DNA from: an uncultured Gammaproteobacteria bacterium
Lineage (GTDB): Bacteria > Pseudomonadota > Gammaproteobacteria > Halothiobacillales > Halothiobacillaceae
DNA length: 7,120 bases
Direction: 5' to 3'
NCBI GenBank assembly: GCA_938004235.1
Contig: CALKWL010000380.1
Span: 1-7,120, forward strand
This document shows positions 1 through 5,928 of the stretch, piece by piece. The notes under the pieces were generated by a model, which had not been told where the DNA came from, did no database searches, and saw only the letters and a list, made by a program, of their open reading frames with translations. A program made the translations under genes and the position numbers. Positions within the stretch are counted from its first letter, which is position 1. Every line of letters starts with the position of its first letter.

Positions 1-12
1 CTCTTCCGATCT
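1..12. other. Illumina adapter remnant at contig end
   Basis: The first 12 bases, CTCTTCCGATCT, are identical to the 3' end of the standard Illumina TruSeq adapter. The parC reading frame continues in homology only from about base 13 or 14. This is best read as untrimmed adapter at a contig end and not as genomic DNA. A chance 12-base match exactly at the first base is very unlikely. Confidence 0.9.
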
Positions 13-13
13 T

Positions 14-1204
14 ATGCTCGGTGAGTGGCTGCAATTCCGCATCCTGACCGTGCGCCGTCGTGTGCAATGGCGCTTGGAACGGGTGGAAAAGCGTCTGCAT
101 ATTCTGGATGGCCTGCTGATTGCCTACCTGAATATCGACGAAGTGATTCACATCATTCGCCACGAAGACGAACCCAAGGCCGTGCTGATGGCGCGCTTTG
201 CGCTCAGTGACGCGCAGGCCGAGGCGATTCTTGAACTCAAGCTGCGTCACCTCGCCAAGCTTGAGGAAATGGAGCTGCGCGGCGAACAAGCCGATCTGGC
301 CAAGGAGCGCGATGCACTGCGTTCCTTACTGGAAAGCGAGAAAAAGCTTCACGCCAAGGTGCGCGAAGAACTACTGGCCGATGCCGCAGCGCATGGCGAC
401 CCGCGCCGTTCTCCGCTGGTTGAGGCAAGCAGTGCGCAGGCATTGGACGAATCCGCGCTGATTCAAAGCGAACCGGTCACGGTGGTGTTGTCGCAACAGG
501 GCTGGGCGCGCCTGGCCAAGGGGCACGAGGTTGATGGCGCGACCCTCAGCTACCGCACCGGCGACGCTTACCTCACCCAGGCCAGCGGACGCAGCACGCA
601 GCAAGCGGTGTTTGTCGACAGCACAGGGCGCGCCTACAGCACGGCGGCGCACACCCTGCCCAGTGCACGCGGGCATGGCGAACCGCTTACCGGACGCTTC
701 ACTCCGCCGACGGGCAGCAGTTTCCGCCATGTGCTGCTTGCCGCGCCGGATGAGCGCTATCTGTTTGCCTCCAGCGCCGCTTTCGGACTGATTGCCGAGT
801 TGGAGCAATTGCATGGCCGACAAAAAAGCGGCAAGGCTTTCATGACCATCCCCGAAGGCGCGCAACTCCTGCCGCCCCTGCGTTTGCCTGCAAGCGGCGA
901 CGAGCCGCTTTTCCTCGTCGCTCTCGGCGGCGGCAACCTGCTCGTATTTCCGTTGCAGGAGCTTATCGACGAAGCGCGCGGCGGACGCGGCAGCAAGCTC
1001 ATGGCGCTCAACAAGGACGAAGCGCTGCTGGATGTGACCCTGCTGCGCGCCAAGGACAGCCTGCGCGTGCACACCAGCGGGCGCTTCCTCAACCTGAATC
1101 CGGCGGACTGGATGGGCTTGTTGAGCCAGCGTGCGCGTCGCGGTCGCCCCCTGCCGCGCGGATTTACCCGTGCAGAACGTCTGGAAACACGCTCTGGCGA
1201 TTGA
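14..1204 (+). CDS. parC: DNA topoisomerase IV subunit A, C-terminal part (5' partial)
   Basis: ParC is the DNA-cleaving and wrapping subunit of topoisomerase IV, which unlinks daughter chromosomes together with ParE in the cytoplasm. The visible 396 residues match the E. coli protein from about its residue 360 to the end: the GEWLQFR...TVRRR segment, the helical stretch LRHLAKLEEMELRGEQ, the RRSPL motif, then SEPVTVVLSQQGW and LPSARGHGEPLTG (about 656-694) at the start of the beta-pinwheel DNA-wrapping domain. The ATG at 14 is an internal methionine, not a start; the first half of the gene, including the catalytic tyrosine and the quinolone-resistance region, lies outside the window. The end is a TGA at 1202-1204 that overlaps the -35 element of the proposed htpX promoter. 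ParC rather than GyrA is preferred because the match to E. coli ParC runs through both the helical segment and the C-terminal domain. Confidence 0.95.
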   Translation: MLGEWLQFRILTVRRRVQWRLERVEKRLHILDGLLIAYLNIDEVIHIIRHEDEPKAVLMARFALSDAQAEAILELKLRHLAKLEEMELRGEQADLAKERDALRSLLESEKKLHAKVREELLADAAAHGDPRRSPLVEASSAQALDESALIQSEPVTVVLSQQGWARLAKGHEVDGATLSYRTGDAYLTQASGRSTQQAVFVDSTGRAYSTAAHTLPSARGHGEPLTGRFTPPTGSSFRHVLLAAPDERYLFASSAAFGLIAELEQLHGRQKSGKAFMTIPEGAQLLPPLRLPASGDEPLFLVALGGGNLLVFPLQELIDEARGGRGSKLMALNKDEALLDVTLLRAKDSLRVHTSGRFLNLNPADWMGLLSQRARRGRPLPRGFTRAERLETRSGD

Positions 1205-1227
1205 ATTATTCACGCAAACCCCTATCT
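1201..1227 (+). promoter_or_regulatory. Sigma-32-type heat-shock promoter for htpX
   Basis: TTGAAT at 1201-1206 is followed after exactly 13 bases by CCCTATCT at 1220-1227. The E. coli heat-shock consensus is about CTTGAAA, 13-14 bases, CCCCATNT, and dnaK P1 also has a 13-base gap. One base of the -10 (T for C) and one of the -35 core differ. Because htpX is a known heat-shock gene, position and content agree. A sigma-70 reading is also possible with the same -35 and TATCTA (1223-1228) or TCTAAT (1225-1230). The -35 lies on the parC stop codon. Confidence 0.6.
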
Positions 1228-1270
1228 AATAGCCCAGTTTGATTTTTAACCCAGAGGTCATTTGCACACT

Positions 1271-2152
1271 ATGAAACGCATCCTGCTTTTCATCCTTACC
1301 AACATCGCCGTGATCGCTGCCATCAGCATCATGTGGTTCATCGTCTCCAGCGTCTTTGGCCTGGGTCAAATCCAGAGCAAAGACGGCCTGAACCTCACTT
1401 CGTTGATGGTGTTCTCCGTCCTGGTCGGCTTCACCGGCTCGTTCATCTCGCTGATGATGTCCAAGTGGATGGCCAAACGCAGCGTCGGCGCCGTCGTTAT
1501 CGAACAGCCCGGCAACTCCACCGAAGTCTGGCTGATGGAAACCGTGCGTCGTCAAGCCAATGCGGCGGGCATCAATATGCCCGAGGTTGCGATTTACGAC
1601 TCGCCTGAAATTAACGCCTTCGCCACAGGCCCCAGTCGCAACAACGCCTTGGTGGCCGTGAGCACTGGCCTGCTCAACTACATGAACCGCGACGAAGCTG
1701 AAGCGGTCATGGCGCACGAAATTGGCCACGTCGCCAACGGCGACATGGTGACCCTGACCCTGATCCAGGGCGTGGTCAACACCTTCGTGGTGTTCTTCGC
1801 CTACATCATCGGTTACATCGTGGATCGCGTGATTCTGAAAAACGAAGAAGGGCAGGGCTTGGGCTTCTTTATCGCCAACTTTGTGGCGCAAATCGCCCTC
1901 GGCTTCCTCGCCAGTGCGGTTGTGATGTGGTTCTCGCGTCAGCGTGAGTTCCGCGCCGACGCCGCAGGCGCCAAGTTTGCGGGGCGTGAAAAAATGATTG
2001 CCGCGCTGGAAAAGCTCAAGGCAATGCACGAGCCCAGCCACTTGCCCGAACAAATGGCGGCCTTCGGTATCAACGGCGGCGACATCCAGAAAATGTTCAG
2101 CAGCCACCCTCCGCTGGACGAGCGCATTGCCGCTCTGCGTAATGCCGCTTGA
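1271..2152 (+). CDS. htpX: Membrane zinc metalloprotease HtpX (M48B)
   Basis: HtpX is an inner-membrane heat-shock protease that degrades damaged or misassembled membrane proteins, complementing FtsH. From the ATG at 1271 the protein is 293 residues, the same length as E. coli HtpX. Visible features: two N-terminal membrane segments (about 4-26 and 42-62), the SKWMAKRSVG loop, the zinc motif HEIGH with His149, Glu150 and His153, two further membrane stretches (about 160-184 and 199-221), the third zinc ligand Glu226 in REFRADAAGAKF, and the C-terminal HPPLDERIAALR. The reading frame can be extended to a TTG at 1262, but MKRILLFILTN matches the family start. The nearest Shine-Dalgarno (AGAGG, 1253-1257) is 13 bases from the ATG and only 4 from the TTG, so the start is not fully settled. 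It has its own heat-shock-like promoter and terminator, hence probably a single-gene unit. Confidence 0.96.
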   Translation: MKRILLFILTNIAVIAAISIMWFIVSSVFGLGQIQSKDGLNLTSLMVFSVLVGFTGSFISLMMSKWMAKRSVGAVVIEQPGNSTEVWLMETVRRQANAAGINMPEVAIYDSPEINAFATGPSRNNALVAVSTGLLNYMNRDEAEAVMAHEIGHVANGDMVTLTLIQGVVNTFVVFFAYIIGYIVDRVILKNEEGQGLGFFIANFVAQIALGFLASAVVMWFSRQREFRADAAGAKFAGREKMIAALEKLKAMHEPSHLPEQMAAFGINGGDIQKMFSSHPPLDERIAALRNAA

Positions 2153-2180
2153 TAACTGACTGATTCAGATCTCACCAACC

Positions 2181-2205
2181 AAGGCCGCTTTATGCGGCCT
2201 TTTTT
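2181..2205 (+). terminator. Intrinsic terminator after htpX
   Basis: Perfect 8-bp stem AAGGCCGC (2181-2188) / GCGGCCTT (2194-2201) with a 5-base loop, followed by a run of six T (2200-2205). It sits 29 bases after the htpX stop codon, as expected for a rho-independent terminator. Confidence 0.92.
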
Positions 2206-2330
2206 GTTGAAGGTTGACGGATCGCACGGGTAATGACAGAGATATGGGACGAATCTAGGACGGAGCCGCTTTAGAGTAATCAGGCATAGCATGGGGCTAT
2301 CAAGTCTTCTGCCGAAAATCCCGATTTAAT

Positions 2331-2352
2331 GAAAGCCATGTGGCCGGCTTTC
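2331..2352 (+). repeat. Inverted repeat ahead of the lipoprotein gene
   Basis: Perfect 7-bp arms GAAAGCC (2331-2337) and GGCTTTC (2346-2352) enclose an 8-base loop. The loop contains the GTG at 2340 that would be the earliest possible start of the next gene. No T run follows, so it is not a terminator. It could be an operator or an mRNA hairpin, or chance. Bases 2206-2381 hold no promoter I can defend; TTGACG at 2214-2219 has no good -10 at the right distance. Confidence 0.35.
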
Positions 2353-2381
2353 GTTGGCTAATCAACCTGAGCTTATTCAAA

Positions 2382-4151
2382 ATGAATCAAAGTTTCGCCC
2401 CGCGACCTCCCGAAAGCCGTTCGGCGGATCAAGTATCTGAAAAAGGGTATGAGGGGAGAACTCGCCAGAATTTCTCGCGTCTTCCCCTTGGTCTGACGAC
2501 GGTGCTTTTTTGGGTGGCCTTCTTGGCGCTCGGCGCACTTGCAGGTTGCTCCGAGGACGAGCAGCCGCAGCCCCAAAACGCTTCCGCGGATATGCAGCAA
2601 CTGGTCATCGTAGGTACGCCTGGCGATGCGGCGATGCGTTCGGCTATCGAAGCCCGCTTTCGTCAGGTTCGAAGTTCCGGGATGCAATCGCTGGAGGCCG
2701 GGCGCGATGTGCTGCTGCTGGATGCGCGATTGGAAAACCCGCTAAGCATCACCGACCCCAACCATGCCTTTCGCCAAGCCTTTGATGCCGGCGTGCCCAT
2801 TCTCATCATGCACATGGATGATGATTTCGAGCGTGCCGTGCACCGGATTTTGCCCAGCCTGCTGGATGTCGGTTATACCGGCCTGGCACTGGTGATTCCG
2901 CCGCGTGCCGGATATGGGCATCAGGATGGAGCCATTCTGCACATTACGCGCAAAGATGCACAGAGCGCGCCTTGGAGCGCCACAAGTACCGCAATCAACA
3001 GCTTGCTCGATCAGTTGCATCAACCCCGCCCGGTGCGCGCGGCAACCCAGTCCGCAGACTCGAACGGCGATAGCTGTTCATCCGTCGATTCCAACCTGTG
3101 TTCATTCGTGCAAAAAATGCCGCTGGCGCGCATCAGCATCCTCAATGACTTTTCCGCCGACGGCAAATGCCTGACGCGTGACTGGGAGTACGTTAGTTTC
3201 TATGTAACACGTCCGATCCTGTGGTTGAACGAAGACTCCAGCAAGCACGATCTTCCGCCCCAGTGTCCAAGCCAGATCATCAATTTCTATCCCGTGCTTT
3301 ATCTCAACGACACGGTCAATGGCCCAAAATCGCGCGTGCTTTCCTTGGGGATGGACGCCAACCTTAACCCCGGCCCGCTTTCCCAGCGCGATAATAATGC
3401 CGCGTTCTGGTACCAGACGTATTTCGACATGCAGGTGCTGCCTGCCGTATGGACGGGCGCCGATCTTTGGCTCTCGGGCATTCAGTGGTTGGCCAATCTG
3501 CCGCACTCCGCCAATAACCAGCACTCGATGACGGACTCCGCCGGTTGGTCGCTCAATGTCTCCGCCAAGAGCAACGGCGAGGTGAGCGGCGGCGGCAGCG
3601 TTTCCTTCAGCCACTCGGTCAGTAATTCGCTGAGCGATTGGAAATATATCGATAACACGACGCAGAGCGGTTCAGTGGGTTCCCCTTGGGCTTTTACCGC
3701 AATGCAGGGATTCCCCTACGCCGGTGACTCGAATATGGATTGCGACGGAACCAGCAGCATTTTCAACTGGATGGGCGCTCCATGCCACGCTTTGCCGCAA
3801 AGCGTGCGTTACGATACGATCCCCGACCTTTCACGCGCCACGGCCATCATCAATGGACTGGCCGTTTGGGATCTTGGCTCAGACAATAACGCCAGCAACA
3901 CGGCGCAGATCACATTAACCACCACCTCGCACTTTGATGCTGTCGGCTGTGCACGTTGGAGCAAATCCAATTTTGCTGATGCACCAAGTATGGTGGGAAA
4001 TACGGCACCAATCGATGATGTCGGTGATTATGACTGCGGCGGCATATCCTTCCTGTTCTTTGGCCAAGGCGGCACATGGACGAGCCGCACCCAGAACGTT
4101 GTTATCAAGCAATTTGATATCAACCTGAGTCTGTTGCCTATCGGGAACTGA
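2382..4151 (+). CDS. Predicted lipoprotein, possible leukocidin/VCC-like pore-forming protein
   Basis: Not recognised by name. From the ATG at 2382 it has 589 residues; a GTG at 2340 would add 14. Neither start has a clear ribosome site. A hydrophobic stretch ends in lipobox LAGC with Cys56, after an unusually long N-region. Residues about 74-200 form an alternating hydrophobic domain (LVIVGTP, DVLLLDARL, VPILIMHMDDD, LALVIPP) that resembles the prodomain of Vibrio cholerae cytolysin. Then comes a MPLARISIL start, a Cys263/Cys295 pair placed like the cytolysin disulfide, and at 388-420 a strongly alternating Ser/hydrophobic hairpin around SGGGSVSFS, followed by WKYIDN, like the membrane-inserting stem. 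The C-terminus (VVIKQFDINLSL) resembles the family's last strand; the lectin domains of cytolysin are absent. Eight mature cysteines fall in four close pairs (232/240, 263/295, 454/468, 523/552), fitting an exported protein. The fold call is remembered-sequence comparison, not a search. A lipoprotein of unknown function is the safe reading. Confidence 0.75.
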   Translation: MNQSFAPRPPESRSADQVSEKGYEGRTRQNFSRLPLGLTTVLFWVAFLALGALAGCSEDEQPQPQNASADMQQLVIVGTPGDAAMRSAIEARFRQVRSSGMQSLEAGRDVLLLDARLENPLSITDPNHAFRQAFDAGVPILIMHMDDDFERAVHRILPSLLDVGYTGLALVIPPRAGYGHQDGAILHITRKDAQSAPWSATSTAINSLLDQLHQPRPVRAATQSADSNGDSCSSVDSNLCSFVQKMPLARISILNDFSADGKCLTRDWEYVSFYVTRPILWLNEDSSKHDLPPQCPSQIINFYPVLYLNDTVNGPKSRVLSLGMDANLNPGPLSQRDNNAAFWYQTYFDMQVLPAVWTGADLWLSGIQWLANLPHSANNQHSMTDSAGWSLNVSAKSNGEVSGGGSVSFSHSVSNSLSDWKYIDNTTQSGSVGSPWAFTAMQGFPYAGDSNMDCDGTSSIFNWMGAPCHALPQSVRYDTIPDLSRATAIINGLAVWDLGSDNNASNTAQITLTTTSHFDAVGCARWSKSNFADAPSMVGNTAPIDDVGDYDCGGISFLFFGQGGTWTSRTQNVVIKQFDINLSLLPIGN

Positions 4152-4191
4152 TCGGATATGGGCGTCCGGGCCCGGCCCCGAGCGGCCGATC
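4150..4191 (+). repeat. GC-rich nested inverted repeats after the lipoprotein gene
   Basis: GATCGG (4150-4155, overlapping the stop codon) pairs with CCGATC (4186-4191). Between them lies a perfect 10-base palindrome, CCGGGCCCGG (4166-4175). Such structure directly at a stop codon could end transcription or protect the 3' end, but there is no T run, so it is not a standard intrinsic terminator. Confidence 0.4.
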
Positions 4192-4297
4192 CTGTTAAAG
4201 CTCTGTGGTTATTTCCCGGCCTTTGGTCGGATTCTTGGCTACACTCGTTCCAGCCCTGTTCAACAGGGCGAAGCGCCACAACCTCAAGAGATCAACC
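4152..4297 (+). promoter_or_regulatory. Upstream region of the cytochrome c' gene
   Basis: This 146-base gap must carry the promoter for the cytochrome c' gene if that gene is not read through from the lipoprotein. The best -10-like hexamer is TACACT at 4240-4245, 52 bases before the start codon, but I find no matching -35 at 16-18 bases. A near-perfect palindrome (GCCCTGTT, one base, AACAGGGC; 4253-4269) follows it and is listed separately. A sigma-54 reading of TTGGC at 4235 fails because GC is missing at the -12 position. Confidence 0.3.
4253..4269 (+). repeat. Palindrome in the cytochrome c' leader
   Basis: GCCCTGTT (4253-4260) and AACAGGGC (4262-4269) are exact reverse complements around one central base. 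The element lies just downstream of a -10-like TACACT and 28 bases before the ATG. As DNA it has the symmetry of a dimeric repressor site; as RNA it forms a 6-bp stem with a TTCAA loop in the 5' leader. Which, if either, is used cannot be told from sequence. Confidence 0.5.
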
Positions 4298-4753
4298 ATG
4301 AACATCAAAAGCACACTTGCCGCGCTGCTGCTCGGCGCAGCCGCACTTGCCCCCGCACACGCCGATGAAGCCCAACAAAAGGCCATCGAGTACCGTCAAT
4401 CGGTCTTTACCGTGGTCGGCTGGAACTTCAAGCCCATGGGCGCGATGATCAAGGGCGAAAAACCCTACAACGCCGCCGAGTTTCAGCGCATGGCGGAAAA
4501 TGTAGCCTTCATGAGCAAACTCGCCGCCGAAGGCTTTATTCCCGGCAGCGATGCCAAGGCAGGCGAGACCGAAGCCAAGGACGAAATCTGGAAAAAGCCG
4601 GACGAGTTCAAGAGCAAAATGGCCGATTTTGAAAAAGCCAGTGCTGAGCTGGCCTTGGCATCAAAAGGCGGCGACCTGAACGCCATCAAGCCGCTGTTCG
4701 GCAAGACCGCCGAGACCTGCAAGGCTTGCCACAAGGCCTTCCGCAAGGATTAA
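4298..4753 (+). CDS. cycP: Cytochrome c' (class II periplasmic c-type cytochrome)
   Basis: Cytochrome c' is a periplasmic four-helix-bundle haem protein that binds NO and is linked to NO tolerance and denitrification. The product has 151 residues. A Sec signal peptide (MNIKSTLAALLLG...PAHA) is cleaved after Ala22, leaving about 129 residues, normal for the family. The haem motif CKACH (Cys141, Cys144, His145) is near the C-terminus, as in all class II cytochromes, and is followed by KAFRKD, where Arg149 matches the proximal arginine of the Alcaligenes protein. The N-terminal YRQS motif (32-35) aligns with the Alcaligenes YRQSAL; the distal leucine there (Leu16) corresponds to Phe37 here. The start ATG at 4298 has AAGAG 7 bases upstream; the frame extends to 4205 but that would bury the signal peptide. 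The VOC gene follows after 28 bases. Confidence 0.93.
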   Translation: MNIKSTLAALLLGAAALAPAHADEAQQKAIEYRQSVFTVVGWNFKPMGAMIKGEKPYNAAEFQRMAENVAFMSKLAAEGFIPGSDAKAGETEAKDEIWKKPDEFKSKMADFEKASAELALASKGGDLNAIKPLFGKTAETCKACHKAFRKD

Positions 4754-4781
4754 GCATTTCTCACATCAAGAGGACAAACCC

Positions 4782-5183
4782 ATGAGCTTCAATCAAGGCA
4801 ATCCTGTCGTATGGTTTGAAATCTATGTCCAGGACATGGAGCGTGCCAAAGCGTTCTATGAGGCCGTATTTGCGATCAAATTGGAACCCATACCATCCCC
4901 AGAAGGGTGGCCGAATATGGAAATGTGGGCTTTTCCTTCAGATAAGGAAAAGTCTCAAACCACTTACGGCGCCTGTGGCATGTTGATTCAAATGGAGGGC
5001 GTGCCTTCTGGCGGAGGCGGCACATTGATTTACTTTGGATGTGAAGACTGCGCTGTTGAAGCCAAACGTGCCGTTGAACATGGCGGAACCCTATTCAAGG
5101 AAAAAATGTCGATTGGAGAGAATGGTTTCATCGCCATGGTTCAAGACACCGAAGGCAATATGATCGGCCTGCACTCCATGTGA
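4782..5183 (+). CDS. VOC family (glyoxalase/bleomycin-resistance fold) protein
   Basis: A 133-residue protein with the paired beta-alpha-beta-beta-beta modules of the vicinal oxygen chelate superfamily. Module one: strand VVWFEIYV (9-16) and helix DMERAKAFYEAVF (18-30). Module two: strand TLIYFGCED (81-89), helix to GGTLF (101-105), and the typical ending DTEGNMIGLHSM. Glu13 sits where many members have a metal ligand, but position 84, where a second ligand would be expected, is Tyr, so metal binding and activity are uncertain. Members include glyoxalase I, dioxygenases and resistance proteins that bind small ligands; the substrate cannot be named. A strong Shine-Dalgarno AAGAGGA (4768-4774) lies 7 bases before the ATG. 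With only 28 bases after the cytochrome c' gene it is probably cotranscribed with it. Confidence 0.9.
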   Translation: MSFNQGNPVVWFEIYVQDMERAKAFYEAVFAIKLEPIPSPEGWPNMEMWAFPSDKEKSQTTYGACGMLIQMEGVPSGGGGTLIYFGCEDCAVEAKRAVEHGGTLFKEKMSIGENGFIAMVQDTEGNMIGLHSM

Positions 5184-5191
5184 TTGTCGCT

Positions 5192-5213
5192 GAGCGTGCT
5201 TATTGGCAGGCTC
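5192..5213. terminator. Hairpin between convergent genes, possible weak bidirectional terminator
   Basis: GAGCGTGC (5192-5199) and GCAGGCTC (5206-5213) pair over 8 positions with one G-G mismatch and a 6-base loop. The hairpin nearly fills the 30 bases between the convergent stop codons. There is no T run on either strand, so it may only block or protect ends, or rely on Rho. Confidence 0.4.
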
Positions 5214-5879
5214 TCAAACCACGTTCACCACCCAAACGACTCCCACGGCCACGCCCACGGAGAGCGCAAAACGCATCCAGGGCGTGGCCGTATTGTCTTC
5301 ACCGTCCACCCTACGACCCTCCGCTGCACAAGCCTTGCCTGTCAGCATCGGGCGCACCAGATTCTGCCCACCCACGCGTAGGTACAGCGCAATCACCAGC
5401 ACATGCAGCGCGATCATGCCTAGCAGCAGATTGAAATTCAGCTTATGCCAACTCGTGATCCATTCCCGCGTACTTGATGACACAAGATGCGCCAGCGGCC
5501 CCTGCGTCATCACATCATCATCGGCAAACAAGCCCGTTGCCGCCTGAATCAGCGTCAGCCCGATCAGCGCCAGCACCGACAACGCACCCATTGGATTGTG
5601 CCCAAGATGCAGCACCTTCATCTGTGCAGGCAGAGTGCGCGCATACGCCAGCACCGCAGCCGGTGAGCGCACAAAGCTGGCGAACCGCGCCGTGCGCGTA
5701 CCCAGTACCCCCCACAGCAAGCGAAACAGCACCAGCCCCAACACGGTCTGACCCGCCCAGATATGCAGCGTCATCGCATCCAGATTCGCACTCACCGCCG
5801 CAGTCACAATCGCCGCCAGCAGCAACCAGTGAAACAAACGCACAGGCAAATCCCACAAGGCATAACAACGCTCAGACAT
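5214..5879 (-). CDS. Cytochrome b561-family b-type membrane cytochrome
   Basis: An inner-membrane dihaem b-type cytochrome related to cytochrome b561 and the HupC/HyaC hydrogenase cytochromes; it passes electrons between the quinone pool and a periplasmic partner. The 221 residues carry LFHW (His17), LHIWAGQ (His39), LGHNPMGALSVLAL (His94), TGLFADDD, GPLAHLVSS and WHKLNFN...LHVL (His145, His159), all family-typical and spread over four hydrophobic helices (about 15-31, 38-60, 97-117, 147-167). A fifth hydrophobic stretch follows at the C-terminus (about 205-221). The start ATG at 5879 has GGGAGA 6 bases upstream. It lies 49 bases after tpm on the same strand. The nearby cytochrome c' is a plausible redox partner, but it is on the opposite strand. 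The exact partner cannot be read from sequence. Confidence 0.92.
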   Translation of the reverse strand: MSERCYALWDLPVRLFHWLLLAAIVTAAVSANLDAMTLHIWAGQTVLGLVLFRLLWGVLGTRTARFASFVRSPAAVLAYARTLPAQMKVLHLGHNPMGALSVLALIGLTLIQAATGLFADDDVMTQGPLAHLVSSSTREWITSWHKLNFNLLLGMIALHVLVIALYLRVGGQNLVRPMLTGKACAAEGRRVDGEDNTATPWMRFALSVGVAVGVVWVVNVV

Positions 5880-5928
5880 GGTTTGTCTCCCAAGATTATG
5901 ACTCGTACACCGAGCTTAGCAGCCCACC

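Noticed and set aside
371..1213. 280-residue minus-strand reading frame across parC
   Set aside because: Antisense shadow of a conserved gene; Arg/Ala/Gln-rich composition and no motif.
1226..2107. Long 293-residue minus-strand reading frame covering htpX
   Set aside because: It is antisense to a clearly conserved gene in a codon-phase-locked frame, is His/Asp-rich without a recognisable domain, and is explained as a shadow.
2214..2246. Possible promoter TTGACG with AT-rich downstream bases
   Set aside because: The 16-18 base position holds no -10-like hexamer; candidates lie at 11 or 20-21 bases.
2329..2361. Short plus-strand peptide MKAMWPAFVG as a possible leader
   Set aside because: Ten codons without a ribosome site or attenuator structure; could easily occur by chance.
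4235..4250. Possible sigma-54 promoter TTGGC...
   Set aside because: The -12 GC dinucleotide is missing at the required 10-base distance from GG.
5180..5547. Several plus-strand frames after the VOC stop codon
   Set aside because: They overlap the conserved cytochrome b561 gene on the other strand and lack motifs or ribosome sites.
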